Source of the DNA: Telmatactis stephensoni | Lineage: Eukaryota; Cnidaria; Anthozoa; Actiniaria; Isophelliidae | Assembly (NCBI GenBank): GCA_029948255.1 | Contig: JALIZF010001824.1 | Coordinates: forward strand, 744,001-808,000 | Direction: 5' to 3' | Length of the DNA: 64,000 nt | Notes under the pieces: generated by a model | What the model saw: the letters and a program-made list of their open reading frames with translations, nothing else | Databases searched by the model: none | What the model was told of the DNA's origin: nothing | Part shown: positions 1-12,200 of the stretch, one piece after another | Layout: every line of letters begins with the position of its first letter | How positions within the stretch are numbered: position 1 is the stretch's first letter | Made by a program: the position numbers and the translations under genes

Positions 1-1660
1 TGGGAGAGCAGCCAATTTAACTGTAACAAACGCGTTTTGGTGATGGGAGAACAGCCTCTTTAACTGTAACAAACGGGCTTTGTAGATGTGAGAGCCGCCT
101 CTTTAACTGTGACAAACGGGCTTTGTAGATGGGAGAGCAGACTCTTTAACTGTGACAAAGCCAGTTTGTCACAGTTAAAGATACTGCTCTGCCATCTGCA
201 AAGCCGGTTTTTCACAGTTCTAGAGGCTGCTCTCCCATCTACAAAGCCCATTTGTCAAAGTTTAAAGTTCAATTATGCCATCTACAAAGCCCGTTTGTTA
301 CATTTAAAGAGGCTGCTCTCCCATCTACAAAGCCCGTTTGTCACATTTTAAGAGGCTACTCTCCCATCTACATTGCCCGTTTGTCACATTTAAAGAGGCT
401 GCTCTCCCATCTACAAAGCCCGTTTGTCACTATAAAAGGAGTGGTTATCCCATCTACAAAGCTCGATTGTCAATATAAAAGGAGTGGTAATCCCATCTAC
501 AAAGCCCGATTGTCACTATATAAAAGGAGTGTTTATCCCATCTACAAAGCCCGATTGTCAATATAAAAGGAGTGGTTATCCCATCTACAAAGCTCGATTG
601 TCACTATAAAAGGAATGGTTATCCCATCTACAAAGCCCGATTGTCACCATAAAAGGAATGGTTATCCCATCTACAAAGCCCGATTGTCACCAGAAAAGGA
701 ATGGTTATCCCATCTACAAATCCCGGTTGTCACCATAAAAGGAGTGTTTATCCCATCTACAAAGCCCGATTGTCACCATAAAAGGAGTGGTTATCCCATC
801 TACAAAGCCCGATTGTCACCATAAAAGGAGTGTTTATCCCATCTACAAAGCCCGATTGTCACTATAAAAGGAGTGGTAATCCCATCTACAAAGCTCGATA
901 TACGATTGTCACTATAAAAGGAGTGTTTATCCCATCTACAAAGCCCGATTGTCAATATAAAAGGAGTGTTTATCCCATCTACAAAGCCCGATTTTCACTA
1001 TAAAAGGAATGGTTATCCCATCTACAAAGCCCGATTGTCACTATAAAAGGAACGGTTATCCCATCTACAAAGCCCGATTGTCCCTATAAAAGGAGCATGT
1101 TTATCCCATCTACAAAGCCCGATTGTCACTATAAAAGAAGTGGTTATCCCATCTACAAAGCCCGATTGTCACTATAAAAGGAATGGTTATCCCATCTACA
1201 AAGCCCGATTGTCACTATAAAAGGAGTGTTTATCCCATCTACAAAGCCCGATTGTCACTATAAAAGGAGTGGTAATCCCATCTACAAAGCCCGATTGTCA
1301 CTATAAAAGGAATGGTTATCCCATCTACAAAGCCCGATTGTCACTATAAAAGGAGTGTTTATCCCATCTACAAAGCTCGATTGTCACTATAAAAGGAACG
1401 GTTATCCCATCTACAAAGCTCGATTTTCACTATAAAAGGAGTGTTTATCCCATCTACAAAGCTCGATTGTCACTATAAAAGGAGTAGTTATCCCATCTAC
1501 AAAGCCCGATTGTCACTATAAAAGGAACGGTTATCCCATCTACAAAGCTCGATTGTCACTATAAAAGGAAGGGTTATGCCATTTACAAAGCTCGATTGTC
1601 ACTATAAAAGGTGTGGTTATCCCATCTACGAAGCTCGATTGTCACTTTATAAGGATAGTC
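1..1660. repeat. 43-bp tandem minisatellite with an internal polarity switch
   Basis: About 38 head-to-tail copies of a 43-bp unit containing the core CCCATCTACAAAGC. Two subfamilies are visible. Up to about 430 the unit contains GTTTGTCACATTTAAAGAGG; beyond that it contains GATTGTCACTATAAAAGG. Copies in about 1-160 lie in the opposite orientation, and the flip is marked by a hairpin with 16-bp arms at 144-159 and 165-180. Because 43 is not a multiple of three, the open frames here change every unit and are not genes. The array continues off the left edge. Confidence 0.95.
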
Positions 1661-2321
1661 CAGTGTTGTGGATATTCGAGTGTGCTTCGAGACGAGAGAA
1701 TATTGCATATTTCTTAATTGAGAGATGTTTTTTAAATGTGTTATCTTTTCTATTTTTCATCTGAAAATTGTATTATAAACCTTCAACACATGTAGATTTG
1801 AAGTTTGTTCATATCGATCAGATAAATTCGAATATTTGCTTGATTGTTAATAATTAACTCTATATAATAATATTGACATATTTTCTAGTCTTCTTCGAAA
1901 AGATTATTCTGAGTTTTGACTGATTATCATGAATCAAGTTTTTAATAATATATTTTTTTTGCGTTTTATAATATCCCAATTAAAAAGTTAATAATTAATT
2001 ATTATCATCATAATGTTGTAAGCATGAGATTTGCACATATTGTTTTTATAGGGATTATGCTAAAGTGTTCCACGTAAGTTGAAGTCAAATTAGACCAAGT
2101 GTGTGACAGACAGACCAAAAATGTACTGATGATTCGTGTATCCCGAATTGCTTAATAAATTACTGATTTTTATAGGATATGTTGGAATCACGTTCTTTAA
2201 CATACCAGAAGTAATATAAAGCTGTTTACATAGCAATACAACCGGCTGTTTTAATTTTTGAACAGGCTGCTGAACAGGCTGCTAACTTCAGCCTTTTATA
2301 CTTATCATTCGATGTTCGCAC
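1661..2321. other. AT-rich intergenic or intronic sequence, no gene seen
   Basis: Low-complexity AT-rich DNA between the minisatellite and a transposon. In genes B and C the exon encoding the second half of the discoidin domain lies just before the sequence homologous to 3554 onward. No such exon is present here. Confidence 0.6.
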
Positions 2322-2324
2322 TAA

Positions 2325-3550
2325 GGGACCGGTCATTATTTATCGCCTGGGGGAGAGCGGAGGATTTTTGGGGGATCATTTAATTTTCATGAAAGCAAAA
2401 GGGGGGATCAAACGGAAAATGAAAGTTATGAAAGGGGGGATCACATACAATTTGGGGGAATCATAATGTTATTAATTCAATAATTGATTTATATTTATAG
2501 CATCAATTAAAAAACTCTTTTCCTTTCTTCTCTCTTTATTTATTTTCTCTACTATTTAATCCATACTTTGATTAATTGGTTCTATATCTTGTTTTCACTT
2601 TGCTACATGTTGTTGTTTTTTCTTTCTTTCTTTTATTTATCTACTTCATTTTTCTTTCAGTTTTTTAAATTCAGTTTTAAAATTGGAGATTTGCCATCAG
2701 TTTTCTTTTTACAATACAGGTATTCAAGTAGCGCTGAAAATGTTAGAAGGTTTTTATATAGATTGCAAACATCAACGATCTAAAAATTTTAAAATCTAAA
2801 CTATAATGCAAACAAGTATAAACGTAAACCAAAAATCAAGAGCAACGCTGTTCAATATTGTTCGTTTTGGTTTGTTCATGTAACGATTCCACTCGTTTTC
2901 ACTCGTTGAAGGAGTCGACATCGTCGTTTGGCTCAGCCTCGTCAGTTTCATCAACTTCTAATTCACTGTTGCCGTCATTTGAATCGTTTGAATCAGAACA
3001 CTCACGAGGACCGCTTGCCTTTAAAATAGATAATACCTCTTGTAGGTTTTTCGTGACACTTTCGCTAAATATGTCCTTTTCAATGAGCCACAACAAAGGG
3101 TCTAGATGGAAATGTTTGGTGAGTTTTGCCGTAAAGCTGGCATTGATATATTAAAAATAATTGATATATTGATATATTTAAAAAATTAATAATAAAAATT
3201 TAAAAAAATTTTTTAAATATTAAAAAAAACTCATGCACATTTGAGCGAACAAATTAGTACAAACATTGTAAAAGAATAAAATGTAACAACAAGTAATTAG
3301 TTTCTACGATGGGAAAAACTGCGAACGATGCACAGTAAAAGTCTAACTGCCAGGACCATGTCAATGTGAGACTGTAAGTACCGTTTTCAAATACTGTATA
3401 TCTTTATGGGGGGATCACTTAAGTTTTCCCTACATAAGAGGGGGGATCACTGCAATATTATGATACTGAAGGGGGGAATCTGTTAAATTTTATGGCGCTG
3501 TTAATAAATCCTCCGCACCCCCCCAGGCGATAAATATAATGACCGGTCCC
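2325..3550. mobile_element. Non-autonomous DNA transposon, TAA target duplication
   Basis: The ends form a terminal inverted repeat of about 43 bp starting GGGACCGGTCATTAT, with one 2-bp indel between arms. TAA flanks both sides (2322-2324 and 3551-3553). Inside each end are several copies of GGGGGGATCA in the same orientation as each other, a subterminal repeat pattern that could be transposase binding sites. A short acidic open frame on the minus strand (2899-3096) resembles no transposase I know. A 3-bp TWA duplication is typical of PIF/Harbinger, but the superfamily is not established. The empty site is seen in homologous sequence near 60738, reading ATTCGCACTAAAGTTGGATC. Confidence 0.85.
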
Positions 3551-3553
3551 TAA

Positions 3554-4214
3554 AGTTGGATCATGCACATTGTTTGTGGCACTTTTAATTTCGAAAGATA
3601 CCTGGAGCACTTTACCCGAAATGGAATTTACATTTATAACATCCCTATAGATGGTATAAAAGAAAATCAGTGCTCTTTCCATCAAAACCCTGTTTAATGA
3701 ACATCTAACACGCTACAGGTACACCTATCAGTTCAAGAAAGTTTTGCAGGTTCTTACGGTAATTGAGTAAATCACAATTTTCCAGGTTGTTTGAAAGACA
3801 ATTAGCGCTTATCCAGGATTATATCGATTTTAACCCAGGATTAACACTAACTCCGCACTGTTCGAACAACCCCTCAGTTCGATTCTATATCAGTACTTGA
3901 GAATCATTCTTTGTTTCTCCTCGAATAAAATGTATGCTTTGAAGAGATTGTTAAAACATAGATGCATTATACCATGCATGTGTTTGCCTTGATAGTGTGC
4001 CTCCAAACACAGAAACGCCATATTGCTGCATGTGCGTATATAATTAGACAGAGTTGTTTTTTTAAATAGGCGCCCTAGCCTTGCCATGTCTTACATCACT
4101 ATCAAGACCTTTTCAACATAATCCTCGAAAAATAGTGTACTATCTATATAGCTAACTAACTAGCTGTTTTTATACACATTCTACTGAACTACCATATCTT
4201 CTCTTTTTGTTCAG
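3554..4214 (+). repeat. Intronic block shared by paralogues A, B and C
   Basis: This sequence recurs near 36122-36771, 57378-57650 with 58790-59169, and 60738-61192. In B and C it is the intron between the discoidin and stalk exons. Its presence here shows that gene A shares the same ancestral duplication unit although its discoidin exons are absent from the expected place. No coding potential was seen. Confidence 0.8.
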
Positions 4215-5002
4215 CACCGACAACAGGGTCGACACTATTGGCAACCAAAACAGGTATGCGCTGCATTGGTTTAATGCTTTCAACATTTTAACCTTTACAA
4301 ATATTTTACGGATAAATTTTTAAGCTAAACGTTTTCACAACCAAAACCCTCGTAAGCGACCACCTTGGAATTCGAAACTGAAAGTAATCGCAAGTAGAAC
4401 TAGTTGAGTATGGGAATGGGCGCTGAAAAGCGATCATACAGCAGTGCTATCAGCGCAAGGCTCAGTAAACGTTTAAACGGAAAAATGTTAGCCCAGGTTT
4501 TATCCGCTAATCCAGGTTTAAAGTGAAGTGCATCATGGACATATTAGATCTAATGTGGAGGGCTTCAAGAAATTCATGCCATCCGACCAGACTATGACAT
4601 GAACACTAAGATAACCATTTTAGACAAAGTACATGATTGAGACAAATTACAAAGTACATTTTCACCAAACAGTTGTATACTTGAGCGATTCGTTTACCAG
4701 AGCTTGAACACAGAGGAAAAGAGCAGTTGATACTTCAATAAAGTGGCCGCTGTCACTTACGAACGCGGTCGCCTACGAGAGCACCTCCTAACTACAGAGT
4801 TGAGTAACAAACGCGGTTTTTCAATCAGTTGGTCACTCACAGTTATCACAAAGGAATAGTTTTGACAGCATACACACGTTTATTATATTTTTCTTTGTCT
4901 ACTGCTATATGTTTTTTTTCTGTATCTTAGGCTCAAAAATAAGTTCATTTGCACCATCAGCAACGTCAGCACCAATGACACCAACGCCGACAGTGGCAGA
5001 AA
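4215..5002 (+). CDS. Gene A exons: Thr/Ser/Pro-rich stalk
   Basis: Two short symmetric phase-1 exons (4215-4253, 39 nt; 4931-5002, 72 nt) encode a linker dominated by Thr, Ser, Pro and Ala, such as [13 protein letters not shown]. It is probably O-glycosylated by analogy with other receptor stalks. Close homologues are B 36772-36810 and 38311-38382, and C 59170-59208 and 59884-59943. Being symmetric, either exon could be skipped without shifting frame. Confidence 0.8.
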
Positions 5003-6236
5003 GTAAGTTCTTGCACTTCATACCTCAAAGGAAGTCGATTTACTATACGGTACTTATTTGTTAACCCTTTGTTTCCTCAGATATCAGACCAGTGATAATT
5101 AAAGCTACGTCGCCCTCGTCTCAAAGGATTCAGATAACATGGAAGGTATGATAGTCAGCAACATATATGTCAATGAGCCTATTCGTTAGGCTGTCAGGAC
5201 ACAATGTACAATATAATTAATATCTTTGACAATCAATTTTTCATCTATATGGCTATTACAGTAGAATCAAAATTTTCTGCACGCATGACATTTTAGGGTT
5301 TTCAAATCTATGGTTTGCTTTATCTGGAATGTATTTTTACCAACTACAGTGGCGCAAATTCTTCTCATCTTTTCTTTTGCAACTATTTTTAGTTACAACC
5401 AAAGCAACCAGTAGTAAGTGGTTCTATCAGTTATACCATAACTTATACACCACAAGGTGGAAGACAGCAGACCCAAACCGCTGGTAATGTTGCAACATAT
5501 ACACTAACCAATCTACAAAGGTACACAAACTACACCATCACAGTAACACTTGTCAAAGATGGGAACACTGGTTTGACGAGTACAGCCAAGATCGTACAGA
5601 CGCTAGAGGATGGTATGATGATTCCATGAAAATGATTTCCATGAAAATAGATTAAACTAATCAAACAATATACTGAATATAAAAAAATCAACTTAACTCG
5701 GCTCTTCAAGAGCTTTTACGGAGAGAGTGATAAGCTAGATGGAATTTGTTATTGTTCGAATTTTCATTTTTAAAAAGCAGTGCATATTTTTAGAGCCTGG
5801 AAAATACCCCAGTCACTGGATAAATCTCAAGGCATTGTCATCACAGAGTGTGCGAGTCAGCTTGACGGTAAGGACAAATTCTATAAAATGTGTATCGTTG
5901 GTTTATCTATCAAATTTTTAAATTTTCTACTTAAATAAGCGTCCTGACCAAGGCCTTGTGAATGGACAACTGACTGGCTACAGAATAACATACACACAGT
6001 TCTCTACGTCATCAAGTAAGACAGTTGACGTGGGTGTGGTCAACACGCGGGAATTGACGTCATTGAAAGCGTATACGTGGTATACAGTAACGGTGTCAAT
6101 CAGAAACAATAAGTATACTGGGCACCCGAGTGATAAGACATGGATTCAAACAATGGAAGGCAGTAAGTAGACAAATGATACTGATTTTAAATGCTGCCAT
6201 GTAGCATGCAATAGAAAATGTTATTGATTGATTGAT

Positions 6237-6284
<48 letters not shown>

Positions 6285-9200
6285 GATTGAATGATATTTT
6301 AGAGCCTGGAAAATACCCTAGTCAGATGATTATCCTACAGGCGTTGTCATCACAGAGTGTTCGAGTCAGCTTGACGGTAAGGACAAAAACAGTAAAATGT
6401 GCATCATTGGTTGTGTTCGTGTACGTAGTAGTTAATCTTTTTAATACTAAGTATTTTCTACTTAAATAAGCGTCCTGACCAAGCCCTTGTCAATGGACAA
6501 CTGATTGGTTACAGAATAACATACACCGACACATCTACTCGATCTAGTAAGACACTTGACGTGGGTAAGGTCAACACGTGGGAACTGACGTCATTAAAAA
6601 TGTATACGTGGTATACAGTAACGGTGTCAATCAGAAACAAGAAGCATACTGGGCTACCGAGTGAAGAAAAACGAATACAAACTCTGGAAGGCAGTAAGTA
6701 GGCAAATAATACTCATTTTTAATCTTGCAATGCATTAGAAAACACTATTTATTTATTCATTAACGCACATTTTTAGGGCCTGGAAAATACCCCAATTACA
6801 TGGTAAGCCTAAAGGCATTGTCATCAAAGAGTGTTCTACTCAGCTTGACGGTAAGAACAAAATCAATAAAATGCGCATCATTTTTCATGTTTGTCTTTTC
6901 CGGTTTGTTTCTCTCTGTTTGTTTTCCATTACTGGAAGAGTGATTTTATTTAACCCATAAAAGACAGTTGACTAACTACTGAGTTCTAGTAGATAATGAA
7001 CATTATAATATAGCTCAATTACAACACACGCTCTGATTGGCTGAGAGACCACCAAAATCTATGCTCTATTTCACCGGATAAAGACATGGTTTTCAGACGA
7101 ATGATTATACCAAAAAGTCTATCCACAAATTTTACCTTAGTAAGGAAACCCAAACTTAAAAATAAAATGGAAAAGACTTTCCATCATTCCAGTTATCGTT
7201 TAAATTTACAAACTGAACTCGTTGTCGGACAATAGTAACAAAATCATTTTGAAAATGTGTAAATATTCAAACAAAATGACTCGAATGAGCATGAATTTGC
7301 AAACGACGTCAGTCCAAATTACATTTACTAGTTCGTTGGCATGTTACTGAGAAAAAAAGGAACTAGAATTCACAACATAGAAAATTTCTTTTTTTCTGAG
7401 ATTAGTTTTAATCAATGAGTTATTTTTCATTGAACAAATTTTTGTTTCTTACTTACAAAGACAGGCAAAGATTTTCTCGCCACGAGACTTGTTTATTCTT
7501 TGTATAACCAATTATGCCAGTGTAGAGATGTTTTAACACAAGCTATCGGTGAACAGCTAACAGATAATTCATATCAACAGCTTTTCGTTTACCAGCAAAA
7601 TCCTAATTCTGTAAGTCTCTTTCAAACTTCAGCTTTTTCAACCCAAAAACACGGCTTTCATCTCATCACGTTGAACGCTGCTTGATTCATCGATCTTATC
7701 TGTTCGCGAAAGCATGTAAACATTTCCAAATCTTGAAGAACTGTAAGCTATATTTTACCTTTTCGTCTATTTTCAAGTCATTGCTCCATTACGAAAACAG
7801 AAAACTCTTTTTCAACATCATTTTTGTCGGATTCTTTCGACTGATTAAAGTTTTCAAACTGTTTTGTCAGAAACGCCGCTTTGAGTCAAATAGTACGGCA
7901 AATATGATTGGTGTATATTTGCCATAGTTTTGAGAATTCTAGTTTTGATCAGAAAATAACACAATTTGATCGTTCTTAAAATACCTCTTGCTATATCATA
8001 AAAGCAATAGAAGATACTTTTCTATGACAGAAACAGAGTGCGCGTGATGTGTGTAGGCGATTGGTTTAGAGTCTACTACTAACTATTATGCGAACTATTT
8101 TTTCACGGGTTAAATAGAATCACTTTAGTGGTCGAGTGAGTAAATGATTTAATTTATCTAATATTAATGTTTTCTACTTCTATAAGCGTCCCGACAAAGT
8201 CCTTGTTAGTGGACAACTGATTGGTTACAGAATAACATACAAAGACACATCCACACAATTAAAAAAGACAGATGACGTGGGTGTGATCAACACGTTGGAA
8301 CTGACGTCATTGAAAATGTATACGTGGTATACAGTAACGGTGTCAATCAGAAACAATAGGGATATTGGGCAACCGAGTGATGAGAAATGGATTCAAACAA
8401 TGGAAGGCAGTAAGTAGGCAAATAAATATACTGGGCATGCATTAGAAAACACTATTTATTCATTCGCGCACATTTTTAGAGCCTGAAAAATACCCTAGTC
8501 ACATGATAATCCTACGGGCGTTGTCATCACAGAGTGTTCGAATCAGCTTGACGGTAAGGACAAAAACAGTAAAATGTGCATCATTGGTGGTAATCGTCGT
8601 GTAAGCCATAGTAGAGTTAATTTGTCTAATATTAATATTTTCTGCTTATATAAGCGTCCTAACAAACGCCTTGTCAATGGACAACTGATTGGTTACAGAA
8701 TAACATACACCGACACATCTACTCGATCTAGTAAGACAGTTGACGTGGGTGTGGTCAACACGCGGGAACTGACGTCATTAAAAATGTATACGTGGTATAC
8801 AGTAACGGTGTCAATCAGAAACAATAAGTATACTGGGCAACCAAGTGAAGAAAAACGAATACAAACTCTGGAAGGCAGTAAGTAGAGTTTAAACAATGCC
8901 ATGAGTGTGATAAAGGATTTATTATCGCTAGTCACCGGCTTAAAGCAAGGCTACAAAGGCTCAACATTTATGTCTCTCTAGTCAAAGTTTCAAATGGACA
9001 ATGTTTCCATTGCATCGTAGTTTAGGTTTGTACTCCCCATTTATATTTCGGGATATATGCCAGTATAATTCAATTTTTATATTTAGGTACTCAAAAATCC
9101 TTTCAAATGTGAAAATTGCAATTATTTGCGCAACAGATTAAGAAGCGCATTTTAAGTAGTGCCCACGTGTTCACCTAGGTCCCAGGGCACACGACCAGCT

Positions 9201-12200
9201 GGGAAAATATGAAATATGAGATATCGCGATATTAACATAATAAGTATAATATCATGTATAGATTGTGTGTTCTTTATTTATTCATATATTCGTGCATTTT
9301 TTTAATTTGAGCCTGAAAAATACCACAATCACATAATAATCCTACAGACATTATCAAAGAGTGTGATAAGCCCTCTCCTTGATCTTTCAACAATTAATGT
9401 GAAGTTATTCTGGTCAAGTATATGTATTACGTTTAAGTTATTTAATTCTTGTGTTTAAGATCAGATAATAATAATATCTCCGGTCCCAATGTATGAAAAG
9501 TGAAAGATCCAAAAATCTACAGAGTAACCTAAACAATATCGATACACTTTTGTGAAATGTCTCATAAGTAACTTGCGTAATATACTTACTCATATTTCTT
9601 CTAGAACCTGATGGATCTCCCCAGAAAATTTCTTCTTCCAAAATGAACGCCACATGGTACACAATCCAGTGGCGTCCGGTACTTCAACACCTAGCCAATG
9701 GTGTTATAACAAGATATGAGGTGAAAAGTAAACTTGTTAGAGAAGGAAAGAAAGACATACAAAACAACCAACGTATATTTAATGTTGCAAGCAACGTCTT
9801 ACAGTATGATCTTTATGGTCTAAAACTGTGTGCACAGTACAACGTGTCTGTCAGGGCGTACACCAGTAAAGGATCAGGGCCGTACAGTCATAATGTGTCT
9901 ATTATTACACAGAGTAAGTAATCTTGGATTAAACGTTGGCAAATCATTCCCTTTCCCTCCTCTCCCCCCTCCCCCTCCCCTCCCCCAAACTTGAAATGTC
10001 AAAAGTCGATACAAAATTCTTTTCACCCTTGACCATGATGTCACTAGAAATGATTCGGATGTGCGAACTTCAGTTTAACTGAGCGTTGTTGATGATGCCT
10101 CAAATAATTTTTGCGCCTTTTCTTAAGGACCTGGATCACCAACACATTTTCGTGTCTCCCAAACATCAACGAATATAGCCAAACTCGACTGGAAGGAGCC
10201 AAAAAATGTCAGTGACCCTCTTGAATATTACAAGGTAAGAATCAAATTTTGACCACCCCAGATGAGTTATCGCAAAACCACGATCTTCACAGCTGGATGC
10301 TAAAATGTTAATTTTCTTAAGATTCATTACAAAGGATCCAAGAGTTATTGGTCTGAATTTGGACATTCAAACATGCTTACAACAAAACAAACATCACTGG
10401 TTATCAAGGATCTTGTACCAGGCACACTATATAGCTTCTGGCTATCAGCAACAACTGCCTGTGGTGATAGTCCAACGATAAAAAGTGTAACTGAAACTGC
10501 TATAGATGGTGAGTAAAACCTTATCGATGAATACAGGTCCCTATAATTAAGCTGGTTAGCCATGTCCTTCTGTTTATGCTGCAGATCCAGTAGCAGTTGA
10601 CGTGGTCGACGTTGAATACCACAATGATACAGGCACAGTGGTCAACATAACGTTGTGGAAGGCAAAAGAACAAAATGGACCTATTAGGTGATGAACGCTC
10701 AAACTTTGTATTTATTCATTTGTTTTTTTTTTTGTTTTTGTTTTTGTTTTTGTTTATTTATTCATTCAACCTCGCCTGCAAAGGCAGGTAACTTTTCCAC
10801 TCCTTCCTTTTCCTGAGAAGTCATTAAACTACCGGCCCAACCCAACCCAACCTAACCCACCCCAACCCAACCCAACCCAACCCAACCCAACCCAACCCAA
10901 CCCAACCCAACCCAACCCAACCCAACCCAACCCAACCCAACCCAACCCAACCCAACCCAACCCAACCCAACCCAACCCAACCCATCCATCCATCCATCCA
11001 TCCATCCATCCATCCATCCATCCATCCATCCATCCATCCATCCATCCATCCATCCATCCATCCATCCAAACAAACTAAGGCAAAGCAGAGCAAAACAAAA
11101 CTAAAACAAAAGAAAAAATAATAATAAAAGAGAAAAACAGAGACTTGAGAATGCTGCATAATTGACTTTCTCTTTCTTTTAAGTGCCTACCAAGTTATTG
11201 TAACACGTGGTCCAGACAAACTTCCATCAAACTATAGCCAGGCCTTGTACAACTATACAACCGCTGTACAGATAAGGCTCAGTTATTACATTACAGCTGA
11301 ATTGTTCAAGTACAACAAAGTACTCACCATTGGTGATGGGACACTCTATAAACACAAGTACACCAACGTAGCTTTGGACAATGGACAACAATATTACATA
11401 TATCAACGAGCAATGACTTACAAAAAGGTGAGGCGTTTACCGATGAGGATGTTAGCTTTAGAATATGAAATTAATTTATTTTATAAACTAATAACTAAGA
11501 TACTACGCGCGCTCTGATTGGTTGAAGAGCGTGTTTAATTACATGACGCTAGAGCAAAGGCTAGAGCAAAGTTTGCAAACAAAATATGGTTTTAAAATGT
11601 AAGAATACAATAATGAGCAACTTTCACCAAACATTTGTTCGAGAAAAAAATTGATGAAGGGAGAGCAAACTTGATTTCTTTTATTTTTTTATACTTTTTT
11701 CAAGCAAAACTCTGAAAACTAAGTGCCGCTCGAGCTCATTACAAGCAATCGCAAATATATGCTTTTCCGTGTTTAATTTGAACATATTTATTATATTTAA
11801 TTTGAAACAAAATAGAAAACACCAAAACACTGCTGATAAAAAGAGAGGATGAAGTGTTTGTCAATGCAATTTATAAAACCAAAATCTACAGACTGAAAAA
11901 TTCAATGAACACTGCAAATAGGTAAACGCACTTAGCTACGCTCAAATGAAAAGTTCTAGCCCGAAAAGCATAGAAATACAAGACAAGAATAACGTTTTCA
12001 AAATTTCAGTTACTTTATTTATTAGCCCTAAATCACATTTACAATCAGTGCAAGATATTAATAGTAAACAAGGAAAAAGCATTTAGATAACGGTACTGAA
12101 AAGATTTCTGTCAGCTTGAGTCAAGTTCATTCATCGCGAAAGATTGTTTTTTTGTATCAACGAAACAACAAAAACTGATCGAGCTTGACAAAAAAATTAA

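Noticed and set aside
252..824. Open frames over the 43-bp repeat (repeated PSTKP and YKAR peptides)
   Set aside because: The unit length is not a multiple of three, so each frame soon leaves the pattern; there is no start context or splice logic, and the sequence behaves as satellite DNA.
1..1660. Possible CRISPR array
   Set aside because: Units are contiguous without unique spacers, the genome is eukaryotic and no cas genes are present.
10836..10984. Interstitial telomere repeat
   Set aside because: The unit is AACCC, not CCCTAA, and the matching intron in B has related but different units.
10824..11159. Minus-strand frames of repeated WMDG and GLGWV peptides
   Set aside because: Pure translations of the AACCC and ATCC arrays; all three minus frames are open for the same reason.
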